This document shows positions 19,801-45,381 of a DNA stretch of 64,000 nt, piece by piece; positions within the stretch are counted from its first letter, which is position 1; the number at the start of each line of letters is the position of its first letter. The notes under the pieces were generated by a model that worked only from the letters and a program-made list of their open reading frames with translations, was not told the origin of the DNA and ran no database searches. The position numbers were made by a program, and so were the translations under genes. This stretch comes from Piscicola geometra (lineage: Eukaryota > Annelida > Clitellata > Hirudinida > Piscicolidae): contig OX030958.1 of the NCBI GenBank assembly GCA_943735955.1, forward strand, positions 9,913,126 to 9,977,125, read 5' to 3'.

Positions 19801-22800
19801 GAGTAAGTAAAAAGGCATAATCACTGAAACGAACTTCTGTTGAGGCGTGAAGGTGGAGAAGAGGTGAGTGTCGTTGATGAGATATTTGGTGACCTTGTAG
19901 TGGTGGTTCTCTAGCACTGAGGTATTCTATGGTTGGGGTGTTGTTGTTTGTGTTGTTGTTGTGGTGCTTGTTAAAGCGATTATTCGTGTTTTGTTGTGGA
20001 CGATGAAGATGTTAATAATTGCTAGTATTACTTATTTATTAATTAATACAAATTATTTTAGAGCAAAAACCGCAGTCTTGAGACTAAATAGCCCAACAAC
20101 GAGATAAATAAACTATTAAACCCCTAAAAACCTCAAAAAACAACTAGAACTAAAACTTCAAAACAACAAAAATACAACTTCAACACAACAAATACAACTT
20201 CAACACAGCAACTAAAGACATGTATTGTATTGTATTGTAAAGAGACACACACACAAACATCGTAGAGGAGGGCTAGTGGACTGTTGGTCTTGATGAGGAA
20301 GGACTGGTTGAGGCCGGGGTGGTCGAGGTCGTGGCACGCTGCAGCCAAGATGCACGCCATCGCCTCTTCTGCGCTCAAGTGCTCCAGAATCTGTAGTGGT
20401 TGGTGGTCGGGATGTTGTTGTTGGATGGTTGTGTTGTTGGATGGTTGTGTTGTTGGATGGTTGTGCTGTTGGATGGTTGTGTTGTTGGATGGTTGTGTTG
20501 TTGGATGGTTGTGTTGTTGGTTGGTTGTTGTTGTTGGATGGTTGTGTTGTGGGATGGTTGTGCTGTTATTTACTTGTGCTGGTTGTATCATCACCATTAT
20601 CATCATCATCATCAGTATCATCCTCCACCTTCTCATCATCACCACCACCACCACCATCATCATCGTGAGCAGCACACGTACAGACCTGCCTGGTTTGGAT
20701 GTTGCAGTGCATGGCTTGCACCACGTCTGCTGCGTGAATGGAGTTGTGGTAGGCGTTCGAGCTGTGGTAACCCTCCTCCACCAACTCTGTAGTGACGATG
20801 ATGAAGATGGTGGTAATGATGATGAAGATGGTGGTAACGATGATGATGATGGTGATGATGGCGATGAAGATGATGAGGATGATGGTAATGAAGATGATGG
20901 TGATGATGATGATGGTAATGATGGTAATGATGGTGATGATGATGATGATGATGGTGGTAATGATTATGATAATGATTAAAAGGATAATGGGTGGTGTTGC
21001 AGATGAAGCAAGCAGCCAGGTTAAATACCGAGCGGATCAAATAGAAACTATTGAAATGATTGAAAATGATTTATTACGATTGATAATGAAGATGAAGACG
21101 GTGAGAATGACGATGGTGATGATGATGCTTCTGATGATGACGTTTTTGATGATGATTATAATAAAAAACACTTGAGGTGTAACAAAAAAAAGAAAATAAA
21201 TATCATAATAAATGAATTGAATGAAATCAATAGTACAAACAATGAAACAACAAAGTTTAGGTGAATCAATGAAAACGTGACTAGACTGCCTTGGGTGAAA
21301 TGCACGTATAACACATTATCAAAGATGATTTCAAAACACCAGGGCCCTTCAAACATATTAGGACTTTGTTATAGTATTGTCTTTTATTGAAATATTTTTA
21401 ATCATTAACAAACTCAGTAAAATATGATTTAGAAATTAAATTTAATTCAAATAGACTCTCGGCAAAAGTCAATTAAAATATATATTTATTAACTAGTATT
21501 TTATTAAATTCTAAATCGAGTAGGCCTTATTTAAAGACTAGTGCAGCTGAAAGCATATGCTCAGTGGCCATACCTCTGTGAACAGCACATGTCCCTAGGC
21601 GATCGACAGCGAGTAAAAAAAAAACAACTTTTAAATTACAAGTTTTTATAGTCCAGTTTTAACATTTTCACCTATTTTTAATGGTAAAGTTTTAACATTT
21701 TCACCTATTTTTAATGGTAAAGTTTTAACATTTTCACCTATTTTTAATGGTAAAGTTTTAACATTTTCATCAACTGGCTTGGTTAACTAAAAGGGTTTTT
21801 ATGTTATTTTATTTTTTTGAAGTATTTTCTCCTGTTAGAGAACGGCTATTGATTAATAGTTTCATAGAGCACCTTCACTGGATTCTATTGAGTTTCCCAT
21901 TTTATACACATGTTCAAAATTATTATAATTTTTCGTTTTTATGCCTCTGAATTTTCAATTAATTATTGAAACTTTTTACAAGCATAAAATCTAAATCAAA
22001 TTGAAGCCTATCGATTTATTGTCGTTCTTTTAAGCTCCCCTGTCACTCCTTACACAATGGAGCCCTGTTCAACATTTTCATAGTCTTACATTTCGAACTC
22101 AAGTGGTATAGGGTATAAAACATGTTATGAAACGTTTAATGAGACAACCCAGTGAAGATATGGCTTCCAACTTAATCACTCACTTCTCGGTTTTTCGAGC
22201 GATGATGATGAAGATGACTTGAAACAATTTCCACAAAAATATAAATAAACTATTAATAAATTATTTTAAAATGTTTTTATAAAGTAATATTCAAATTATA
22301 TATTAAATATTGATTTTATATAACTCTTTAAAGGCCATTAGATTATATTTTAAATGCGCGAAGCACCTTTGAAAGAGACTATGAAAATAGTGGCTTGTTA
22401 GAGCACAAACTATTCCCAACCCAATAGCCGCCATTATGCAATCATGAAAAGGATCAGACTTGAAATTACTTTTGTATATCGTCTATGTTTGCCTTTTATC
22501 ATTCGATTGGAATCCACCAAATAATGGCGATTTAGTTTGTGATGATAGTGGCAGGGTAATGATAATGTCGGTAGAATTTCGAAACAATTTGCTACTTTCT
22601 TGTCTGAATGTTTTAACAACATACATAGGAGTATTTAAATTGTTTCTCGCTAAAATAACCAGCCATCCAGTCCAAACACCACCAGAGTATAAGTCAAGTA
22701 TTCACTCCACACGACTCTCATGCCAAGATCAATCATGCATGCTTCTAACTACGCGAAAATATTCATCCATCACGTCGCTTCACGCCTGCATTCATCACCC

Positions 22801-25800
22801 TTGAAAAGCCTTGCCAAAGCCAGAAGCTTCAGCGCCTTCGACTTCGCCAAAAGTGAAAGAAGCATGAGAAATGATTGCAGTGATTGCTGAGTAAAAAGGC
22901 GAGGAACCTAACACGCCCACCACTCAACCCTACCCACCTATCTCCACTCACTGATCGTCCATCAAACTATCCTCCTACCGCCCATGCTTCTAACCTTAAT
23001 TTTCTATCCATCTATCTTCCATCAACCCATCCTTTAGAAATATATTTCCCGCTATCAAATTTCCATTCAACCATCCATCCATTCCACTATGCATTCATCT
23101 TCTTCCCACCAGTGTTATTTTCGTAACGAAAACGAAAACGAGAACGAAAATTCTGAATAATCGTTCTACGAAAACGAAAATAACAACTAAATTTATTTTC
23201 AACACGAAAACGATAACAAAAACTATAATTATTTGCAAAACGAAACTAAAATAAAAACTATAATTATTTTCAAAACGAAAATTAATTAAATTATTATGAT
23301 ATCCCATAATATGCAAATGAATAATTTATATAAAAAATGTATGTCTTTGGTATAACTAAACATGAAACAAAGCTATGAAACAAAGTTATTAACATTATCT
23401 TTGGGCTTTATGAAAGTAGTTCCATTTATAAAACGTTATTTTTGACCACTTCGTTTTGTCAATTAAATTATCACTTATTTTAATCGTAAATTTGTTATTA
23501 TATTGAGGAAAAAAAATTTTATGTGCTTCTTTAACAGGTGGAAAAATAAATAGATTACAGAAAAATCTAAAAATGAAATTTTTCTTGAGACTGAAAACAT
23601 TTTTATTTGACTGTTAATTTTTTTCAACTCATTTGTTGTTAATATACTGTTCTATTTTGCTGTTTCATTTTATGATAAATTATTTTTTCAGATAAAACAA
23701 ATAGTGTTTAAAGTTGTAAATTAATATATTTTCAAAACTGAACCGAAAAGAAAAACTTTAATAATTTTCAAAACTGAAACGAAAAAAAAAACTTTAATAA
23801 TTTTCAAAACTGAAACGAAAACAAAAAATTTAATTATTTTCAAAACTGAAACGAAAATAAAAACTAATTATTTTCAAAACGAAAACGAAAATAAAAACTA
23901 TAATTATTTTCAAAACGAAACTGAAATAAAAACTATAATTATTTTATGAAAGGAAAATAACAATGCTTCCCACCCACCCCCCCATCCATTCATCCACCCA
24001 CCCACCCACGCACCCACCCACCCACCTACCCACCCACCCATCCATCCACCCATCCATCCATCCATCCATCCATCCATCCATCCATCCATCCATCCATCTA
24101 TCCATCCATCCATCCATCCAACCATCCATCCACCCACCCACCCATCCATCCACCCACCAACTCACTCAAGAATCTGAAGAGATTGATCGCTTCAATTTGC
24201 AGCTTAGACATCCACGCGTACCTCTCAAAGAGGCTCAAAACGATGTAGAAGAGACTGTGGCCTGACGTAGAATTTGTTGTTGTTGTGTAGTTGTTGTTGT
24301 TAGTGTGGTGGTGTAGTTGTTGTTGTTGTTAGTGTGGTGGTGTAGTTTTTGTTGTTGTGTAGTTGTTAGTGGTGTAGTGGTTGTTGTTAGTGTGGTGGTG
24401 TAGTTGTTGTTGTTAGTGTGGTGGTGAATTAGTTGTTGTTGTTGTTAGTGGTGTAGTTGTTGTTATAAGTGTGGTGGTGTAGTTGACAGTGGATAGTCTT
24501 TTCCATTTTTTGTGTTGTTGTTGGTAATGTTGATACTGCTGCTACTGGTGTTATGTGCTTTTTGTCTAACGTTCTTGGTGTATACAGGGCACGTATGCGG
24601 TTGTGTTGAATTGCCTGATTGATGATGGAGTGGACTTTAAATGCATTTTTCGTGCTTAGAAGAATAACGCCTGAGAAATTAGATACTTAACTTTAAAGGC
24701 CTGATGAAAATGCGAAAGATTAGAATATGTAGGGTTCTCTATTGTACAGGCGTTGTATGTTACAAGCATAAAAACTTTGAGTGGGAAAAATATTAATAAT
24801 TTTTGCAATTATCATTTTTGTTTCGTCTTTCACCTTTATAGAAAAAAAATCTTTTGTATTCGTGTTCCAAAACTTTTTAAAGTCCTTCCCTTTTTTTGCA
24901 CGACATGCCATTACTGAAATGGTTTATATCTAAATGATTTTTTTCTACTTTTAGGTAATATAAAGAATTAGCTATAAAAACTGATGGGCTTCGCGTGAAA
25001 CGAAATAAGCCGGGTTTGCTTCTGATGGACAACTGTGATTCTCATTAATAAATTAATGTTATTGATTTTCGCACCTAGCTCCCATAAACGGCGGCCACTG
25101 TGGATGGCACTATTTATGGACCAATTGCACCATTGAATACATTCTCGATTCTGTCTTTGATGTTTGGACGAGATCTCATCCTGGCAAAAGCACGAACATT
25201 TAGGAAATACCTGCAATTGTTGTAATGGCCCTAACACTAGTTTCAACTCCAACAAACATAGGTTCAGGTTTAGAGTTAGTTGCATTATCAACTCAACCTC
25301 GATTAGTTTCGTGATGATGAACTTTCCCTCCTAAAGTGGCATCCAAATCCCTCTTCTAGTCAGACTTTTAATCATCCAACTCTAACAGTCAGTCGAGTTG
25401 TTAAGGATGCATTATCTCAAACAGATCACCATGAAGACATACAAATCACAAAGAGTGCCTGCAGTAAAACAATTGTACCACCACTCTTCACCAGAAGAAA
25501 GACGACCATTTGCATCTGCTTCTGAATATTGTTTTCCTAGAAAAAAGAATTAAATAAAACGAAATTACCATTCATCTTTTATCACAAATCAAAAATTGTC
25601 AGAAAAAAATAGGCTTAATGTTTCAAAAAAGCGAACCTAGACACAAAAATGGGAAAAAAATTCAAAGAAAAATCGACGAATCAAGGCCATAAAAAGTTTT
25701 TAAATCATGCAGTGACAGACCATCTGTCTAGTTTTCATTTGATGAAGACTGGATGTCTCAAATGCAAGGAGTGGTCACATACGGAATTTAAGGAGAACAG

Positions 25801-28800
25801 TGACAACTGCCACAACTTTTTATATTTTAGGAATCGAAAAAGATAACAAACTTATAAAAAGCTTTGCTAAAATTGTAAAATATACCCCAGTCTCCCCTCA
25901 ATGTACATATTTAATAGACCAATTAATTTGGTTTATTGTCGTAAATGTCTCTAACCACAAGCACATTTAACTCACTATCTCATAGAATTACTATAATTGC
26001 TGTGGGTTAAGCGGTTAATTGTTATATAACAAGTCTCTTCAGTGGGGACAAAACATAGCACTGAATATTGCATAGAATAATTTATTGCATTTACTTTCAG
26101 CACGGTATTTCTCTCTCTCTGTGTGTACATGCGCCTTTGTTTCATAAATAATGAAACCTAAGCCTCAACGAGTAAATATAATTCTGTAAAAAATTCATTT
26201 GATACAAAAAGTAAAAATGAACAAGATGGTTTTTTTAAATTTTAAAAGACGCATTAATAAAGTTTATATAATTTAGAAACCTTAAATCTGACTATAATTT
26301 AAAATTCCTAGTTCAAAAATCCTATCAAATTCAGTCGTTTAAGAATTTTAAGTTTCATAAATCTTAAAACAAAAGATTTATTTTACTTTGGCCAGCCAGT
26401 CTAAATTAAAATCTTGAAAATTCTTGTTACGTTGTAAATACTTTTTGAATTTTAAAGTTGAAATGCGCTTTAAAAGTGTCTTGTCAGTCTTCATTTCCAT
26501 AAAAATGGAATGACATTCAAGTTGAATATAAAGAATATTTACGGAAAAAAATGAAAATATCATTCTGAAACCCCCTATAGAATAGATATACTAAAACAAC
26601 TCGTTTTTTTGTTTCAAACCCCACTAACATAACTGTCATGATTCATACTGATCTATTGAGAATAGACTATTCTTCTTCTTCTTCTGCTCAACAATTGACT
26701 AATGGACGTTGAACCAGCCAGCCTTAAACGCCTGTGCTTAGCCCGTGACCTTGACGGCGTAAATGGCATACTTTATATGGCATATAGAGTTGATTCAACT
26801 ACCTTATTATCTGCCTAGATGTTAAACTATTAATGAATTTTATTTTATACATACTTACAGGCTGTAGATGAATATGCATGAATTTATTTTAAATGGTGTG
26901 TTAATCAGGTTAATAAATAATTCCTATTTGTCTGGAGAGATGTAGGTATGTTTGCACGCTATCATTATCATCATAACCATCACCATTATCATCATCATAA
27001 TTCCAAACCATTTGTGTTGTTTTCAAGAGAGAAAATGTTGAAATTCCAGCGGTCCACCAGGTCCAACTGACTCTGAAATGATGATGATGATGATGTTGAT
27101 GACGATGAAGATGATGATGATGAAGATGACGATGAAGATGATGATAATGAAGATAAGGATATTATTTTAAAAAATCACAAAATGTAATGTAAAATTGTAA
27201 AAAATCAGCTTTTAATTTTGAATTTGGATTAGAATTCGTGTAGCGCCAAGTTCGACACTATTGAATTGCGCTAGAAACGATTAGACGAGGACTCGGTTAC
27301 ACGCTTTGGCTGTTTGTATGTGCTTGTATGTGCTTGGTAGTATTTGTATGTATTACTATTGCATTAAATAATAACTAAAAACCGGTTTTTAAAATGTAAA
27401 CACGAAGAAAAAAAGTTATATTAAAATAATTTTATCAACTTAAAAATCTATACAAAAAAGTATTAAATGTAAATTAGCTTTAAAAACATAATCTTGATAT
27501 GTAAACAGCCTGAGCTGGCTAGGATCGATTGAAACATAAGGTTTAAGCTAAGAATCGTTTCTCAGAATAAATCTTTCATCAAGGCTGTTATTGTAGACGC
27601 TATTGCATCAGTGAAAAATGCAAATATTTAAATAAACTTTTTTATGCAAACCAAGTTTAACATTAAATATTTTATTTCGTAAGCTAGCTGTAGTACTATT
27701 GTGGGCGTTGTGAGGTCGCTGAGCATACACCATAATTCGAAAGCGTCTATATCGACAATGATCTGTTGACGAATGGCTGCTGTAGAGGTGGTAGAAAGGC
27801 TGTGAAGGTATCTAAAGGATGAACTCCAATAAACACACAGAAGAAAAAAGCAAGGGAAATGCATTGGTTGTGTATTTGACTGTACAATTTGACTACAAGG
27901 AAAAATTAGTTTCAATTAGTAACATGAACCGTTACATAATAAGCTTTGAAAACTTTCAAAGATTAGTTTATATTGAGCTTGTACGATTTATGAAAGATCA
28001 AGTTTTTAATCAGTCTATAAAAACAGGTTTCAGTTATGAAAATGCTCCCGTAGAATTGGAAAAGCTATTTTGACAAGAAAATACCATAAAAATAATAACA
28101 TTATTTCGGCGAGTGCGGTCGACACAAACTTGATTAAATTTTTAAAGCCATTCCACTAAAACTCAAAAAATTGGCTTGCTCACAACTGCACTTAGGAACA
28201 AGCAACATAAAGGATAATACCATGGGGGGACTCAGATTATATTCTCATGTTTGCAGACATCTCCTGAACAATTAGTAATTTTTGTTCGAGGACGAAATGT
28301 GGCAGAAATGATCGGCGCCACAAATTGCGACAATTAATTCTTCATACCGAAGAGGCCTTTAGCACATACCTGCAACAACAGCCCTCTATCAATCATTGAA
28401 GCTTTTATCCCTCGGGTACATATGAAGTTTGCATCATAAATCTGTATAATCCTTGTATATTATATCGAAAATCATCCTTAAATAATACATCTCGCTGCAA
28501 TAAAACATAGGCCTTATTGCTTAATTTTAGTCGTTCAGACTGTCTTCGATATAGAAAAAACAGTGCAAAAAAGGACCATTATTAGGAAATGGTAACATAA
28601 AAAATAATAGTAATGCTAGTCGTAATAATAGCAGTAGTAGTAATAATATAAATAATAATATTAATATTAGAAGTGATAATAATTTGCAAATGATCAAATA
28701 GTCTTCAAGAAGGCGTAAGGAAATGTGAAACTCGCAAAAGAATTAGAAATTCGTTATGTGCAACAATTAAATGTGCTCCAATTAAATATGCAACGAATTA

Positions 28801-29409
28801 AATTAATTTAAAATTCATTCTGTGCTCCAATTAAATAAACATTAGTTCTGCACCACCCCACAAACCATGGCTTGGGCGTGGTAGGCGGAGTCGAGAAGAA
28901 GCAGAGACTGCCTCGAGAGGCCGTGATGCTCCACTTGCGTACGCAGTTTCTTGTTCAGTTGCAGGTATATCACCGAAGAGTAGCGACGCATGCCCCCCTT
29001 GTTTGTGCTCAAGCATTCTTTGTCTGTGTGGTGGTGGTTGCTTGATGGTTGGTAGTGGTTGGTTGTGGTTGTTGGTGGTGATAGTAGCTGGGTATGGTGG
29101 TTTGTGGTTATGGTGATAGACGCTGATGAGTGATTGTTGCGGCAGAGTGGTTGGTTGAGGAAGAGTTTATTTGGTAGTATCTTTCACCACAAAAACTCAC
29201 TCTCTCACAAAACTTGCATTCCGTTCTATATAAAAATTGCAACCCACAATAGCGAGACTTCTTGTCGACTTTGCTGGTGGACGTCTCGGTGGAATGGAAG
29301 ATCAACGAAGATGATTGAGTTTTGCCGCCCTTGGAGTGGAGCGTGAAGCCATGGGAGCTGGCTTCGTTGAGGGTGGACGTGCCGTAGGTTGGCTGGTGGT
29401 TCACCGAGG
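13808..29409 (-). CDS. PDE7: PDE7-like 3',5'-cyclic nucleotide phosphodiesterase
   Basis: Hydrolyses cyclic AMP (family knowledge). Minus-strand exons: 29409-29248, 29023-28866, 27072-27009, 24261-24166, 20786-20686, 20390-20259, 19926-19835, 17813-17732, 15980-15915, 15624-15528, 15356-15276, 14727-13808 (stop); all phases agree (about 682 codons seen). The catalytic domain is complete: [34 protein letters not shown] (HNxxHA metal site and proton donor), [50 protein letters not shown] (metal-binding Asp), [31 protein letters not shown]. The end [12 protein letters not shown] aligns with the PDE7 end MLGHVGLNKASW, which argues for PDE7 over PDE4 or PDE8. The first listed exon starts inside a codon, so at least one 5' exon is missing. 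About 260 residues follow the catalytic core in the last exon, far more than in vertebrate PDE7. Confidence 0.9.
14927..15270. repeat. (GGAA)n microsatellite inside PDE7 intron
   Basis: About 344 bp, some 86 near-perfect units with two GAAA variants near 15143-15152. On the gene's sense strand it is (TTCC)n and begins directly after the 5' splice site at 15271-15275. Confidence 0.98.
15362..15450. repeat. (GAT)n/(GGT)n imperfect repeat
   Basis: Short trinucleotide run immediately beyond the acceptor of PDE7 exon 15276-15356. Confidence 0.8.
15981..17731. other. PDE7 intron, AT-rich
   Basis: About 1.75 kb intron. Nothing recognisable beyond A/T-rich sequence and, at 17649-17721, about 3.5 copies of a 21-bp tandem unit (CAT CAT CAT GAG CAT CAG AAT) that touches the next exon's donor. 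Confidence 0.7.
19453..19723. repeat. 17-bp minisatellite
   Basis: About 16 copies of AATTTACTATAAAAATG in a PDE7 intron, nearly identical in the 3' two thirds and more diverged at the left end. No hairpin potential is obvious. Confidence 0.95.
20400..20577. repeat. 16-bp minisatellite
   Basis: About ten copies of a unit close to TTGGATGGTTGTGTTG, lying just beyond the acceptor of PDE7 exon 20259-20390. Confidence 0.9.
20795..20975. repeat. (GAT)n imperfect microsatellite
   Basis: GATGATGGTAATGATG-type run in a PDE7 intron, beyond the acceptor of exon 20686-20786. It yields Asp-, Met- and His-rich false frames. Confidence 0.9.
21656..21769. repeat. 33-bp tandem repeat, about 3.5 copies
   Basis: Perfect 33-bp direct repeats containing TTTTAACATTTTCACC in a PDE7 intron. 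Confidence 0.95.
23117..23948. repeat. two arrays of a CGAAAA-rich repeat around a unique core
   Basis: Left array about 23117-23290 and right array about 23728-23948. Both are built from roughly 30-36-bp units with AAAACGAAAATAAAAACT and AATTATTTTCAAAACGAAA, and they flank about 430 bp of non-repeated AT-rich DNA. They sit in a PDE7 intron, next to a (CATC)n run. Confidence 0.75.
23963..24163. repeat. (CATC)n/(CACC)n microsatellite
   Basis: Tetranucleotide run ending a few bases from the donor of PDE7 exon 24166-24261. Confidence 0.95.
24272..24490. repeat. TTG/GTGGTG minisatellite
   Basis: Irregular repeats of TAGTTGTTGTTGTTAGTGTGG type, beyond the acceptor of PDE7 exon 24166-24261. Confidence 0.85.
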
Positions 29410-36562
<7,153 letters not shown>

Positions 36563-36739
36563 CGTTTTGCTGATCATCGCTTCAACTTCCTCGAGACTCT
36601 GGAAGCACTCTGACTGAGAGGACGACCTCCATGGACAGCAATCCTGGCAGCAGACGAAGCGTCTGGAGCCCGAAGAATGTCCAGATTCGCCTCCATCTTC
36701 CGTTCCCTCCACCCGTGGTTTTGAAATTAAAGCACCAAT
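36563..36739 (-). CDS. orphan internal exon of an unidentified gene
   Basis: 177 bp, 59 codons, open in one frame, bordered by an AG acceptor (36740-36741) and a GTGAGA donor (36557-36562). It is phase 0 at both ends, so it could be skipped without a frameshift. The product is Gly/Ser-rich then Cys-rich, with SGSRRFVCCQDCCPWRSSS followed by ECFQSLEEVEAMISKT. GC content and codon use match real exons here and contrast with the flanks. I do not recognise it and found no partner exon. It may be a 5' exon of the PDE7 gene about 7 kb downstream, although the phase does not allow direct joining to the first PDE7 exon seen. Confidence 0.5.
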
Positions 36740-38000
36740 CTTGAATACACGGCAAACTACGAAGCCCTATGATGGATCGAATAGAGCTCGTAGACAAGTT
36801 CATAAACTTGAAGACACTTTGTCAACTTGCAAAGTTAGCAACCAGAAGCAAATCTTAAATGTTTTAGCCGACAATTTCAAACGTTATTTTCAGTTTTAAC
36901 AAACTTAATTTACTTTACTCCATGACGTTTATGATATTAAAGATTAAAAGTAAAGCTGTTACTTCATAATAGACATTTAAATAAAACATGCATTTTTTAT
37001 TTTTACACAGAAACTTATTTTTACTTTTTAATGTTTTAAACTTATAATAAAAACAGATGAAAGTACTTAGGCTTACTGTGACCATATCGGTGTAGGTAAG
37101 CTCGCGTTATTTTTATCCCTGTCTACTAGTGTTTATAAAGACAGTTAACATACAGATAGCTCTAAATATATATATTTGAAAACAATCTAAAAATATTGGG
37201 AAAAGAATTTATTTATAGTATTTACAAATGTCTTTACTTTGATATGTTATAACTACTATTTATTGTAATTTAATTTCTACTTTTTTGTAACATGGCCTGC
37301 GTCTGTCAAGACATGAATAAAAAAGATTTTTTAATAGATAAAAAAGTATAATAAATTGTTTTAAAAAAAGAATAATTTACAATACTTGTAGTATTCTATG
37401 AATCTATGAGTATAAAAAGTGTTATCTAAAACCATAAATTAGAAATGTATTAAAAATACCATAATGCATTGACACGCATTTTCTTATTTAATGAAAAAGA
37501 CCTCACCTAAAGAATAGCTTTTTGATCAAAATAAAAAAGTATTCAAAAAGCAACATTCAAAAAAATAATTTTCACGTCATGAATTATGGAAAAAATAATA
37601 TTAAGTTTTCATGCATTATTTGAATTTTGACAGAGTCAAGGAATATAGTTTTCCAGTTTTAACAGATTTGGACGGCAAATATATTTTTGTTTTTAACCCT
37701 GAGTTTATATTCTTTTTTAATATTTTTTTATAGTCTGAATTTTTCAGACCCCGACAGACGCAGGCCATGTTACAATGGTTCTTATGCATCAATAATGTAT
37801 TGCATCATTCTGTTTTTTTCTTCTCACTCTCGCTTTTTCTCAATTCAAGATTTTACCAAAAATGTATAAAATGTTGGAAAAATGATTTTTAAGCTCATTC
37901 AACAATATTTGTTTAAAATTAATCACATGAGACAAGTTTATCTATGCTAGTTTTAATATTGCTCAAAAAAGTTTCATTAATATTAAAAGGCTTATTAGGT
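36740..38000. other. AT-rich interval with a 22-bp inverted repeat
   Basis: No coding signal. Perfect 22-bp inverted repeats lie at 37286-37307 (beginning TGTAACATGG) and 37753-37774, about 445 bp apart. Confidence 0.7.
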
Positions 38001-38840
38001 ATGGCAGGTAGGCTCTTAAACCATCACTTTTAAAATATTAATATTTAATTTATGTTTAAGAAATTAAATAGTTAACATTATTATTCTACAGAAAATGCGC
38101 TTTCGAAAGATTCTAAAATAAAGAAAGGTAAACGTTTAAATGACAGTGTACGTTTGGAAATTATTGAGAAGCTGCAACGACCAAGACCTCCTTCAAAAAG
38201 TGCAGTTGCCAGAGAGTACAAAGTTGACGAAAAGACCATCAGATACGTGTGGGCCCAACGTGAATCCATCCTGAAGAGAACACAAAATACTTCTGAATCC
38301 TCACGATTAAAAGTCTTTCGCGTTCCTCAAAAAATTCGCTTTGCTAAGCTTGAATGTCTTCTCTCAGCATGGATGGATACAATGAGTCTTTCAAAGGACC
38401 CCCTTCCTCCATCACTGATTAAAGCCAAGGCTCTTGAGATTGCAAGAAATTTAAATATTCCTGAAAATGATTTCAAAGCTTCTTGGCAATGGTTTACAAG
38501 ATTCAAAACTCGAAAAAGTTCAGGGGTTCTAATCAAAGAAGAAATCAACAACACATCAGATGAGCTACACCAAATGAGGTATTGCCTAGATGAAGATACT
38601 GAAAGTGCAGAAGAAACAAGTGATGAAGCTGTCAATCAATTGCAATTTTCTCAAAATATCAAAGATTTATTTGCTGATATTCTCTCTTTAGGACCCAAAA
38701 TTTATAAATCAACCTTCGCAAAAAAGCCAACAGTTGAAGATGAGAATATTTGTGCTGCCTATGATAATCTTTTAATGATTGTAATGAACATAAAAGACAG
38801 AAAAACTGTTAGAAGAGAAGATTCATTAATTGAATTTTAA
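38001..38840 (+). CDS. pogo/CENP-B-type HTH protein without transposase domain
   Basis: Exon 1 at 38001-38007 is only ATG GCA G. After an 84-bp GT-AG intron, exon 2 runs from 38092 to the TAA at 38838-38840; the split codon becomes GAA. The product is about 251 residues. The N-terminus (about 15-65) looks like a psq/Tc5-type helix-turn-helix (KSAVAREYKVDEKTIRYVW). Residues about 75-140 look like a CENP-B second HTH (LECLLSAWMDTM, IKAKALEIARNLNIPENDF, ASWQWFTRFKTR). These domains bind DNA in pogo/Tigger transposases and in CENP-B or Jerky proteins. There is no room for a DDE integrase domain. The acidic linker and C-terminal helix-rich region are unassigned. AATAAA follows at 38847-38852. An intact frame without a transposase suggests a captured host gene, but a truncated element is possible. 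Confidence 0.75.
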
Positions 38841-39634
38841 TTTATAAATAAATTCAAACTTTTATAAACTCATAAATGTGCATTAAATAGTAATGTAGAG
38901 TTTAAATCAAGAATACTTCACTGTGAGGTCAGTGGCACAACCAAGGGGGGCAGGCCCATGCTAAATCAGAAGAAATCACAGTCGTTCATCATTCATCCAA
39001 CTCACTCTTCAACTTATTCCTCCTTCAATCAAGTCATCCCACAAGATAGATAAAAATGACTTACTTTTTTTTAGTTTTCAAATATTTTATTGTCTTTCAA
39101 TTCTGAAATAAATTAGTTAAAATGACTTTGTTTTTCCAAATATATAAAATAATCTTTTTCTGAATTATATTTATATAAAACATTTTAGCGGCCCTATCCC
39201 TAAAGATCGGAGGTACAGAAGGAACCCTAGTAGATACCGATATTTTTGTATTGATCATATTGAAGTGCTTCTTCAGTCATCCAACAATCACTCGAATCAC
39301 CAATAAAATGTCATAAATCAGCACAAAAGTAACTCTATAACTAAATTGAACTTATTACATTGTTAACACCATTAAAAACTGTAAACGAAATAGGAAAATT
39401 AAGTCTATGAATAAAAATAATAGTACAATATGGACTATATTCAAACTTTGACATCATAAACCCCCCAAAAATTATGGTAAATTCACTTCTTAACTATTTT
39501 ATCGTGATTGTGCAACTAGTGTTTTTCTTCTGAAACATCTCTAATCATCTAACGAAGTAACATACAAATAAGGCATGTAAATAAAAACAATAAACAGCTA
39601 TAACTTACAATAAAAGTTTAAATACTGACGGTAG
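38841..39634. other. intergenic, convergent 3' ends
   Basis: About 800 bp AT-rich between the stops of the CENP-B-like gene (+) and the WSC/EGF gene (-). I see no coding sequence. Confidence 0.7.

Positions 39635-45381
<5,747 letters not shown>

Noticed and set aside
24968..25291. Minus-strand frame with a moderately GC-rich centre
   Set aside because: Considered as the missing PDE7 exon, but it lacks family motifs and fitting splice phases; the true exon is 27009-27072.
27628..27915. Minus-strand frame with IDAFELW, faintly like the PDE WxFDIF motif
   Set aside because: Splice phase does not fit, and 27009-27072 supplies the motif (RWNFNIF) with exact phases.
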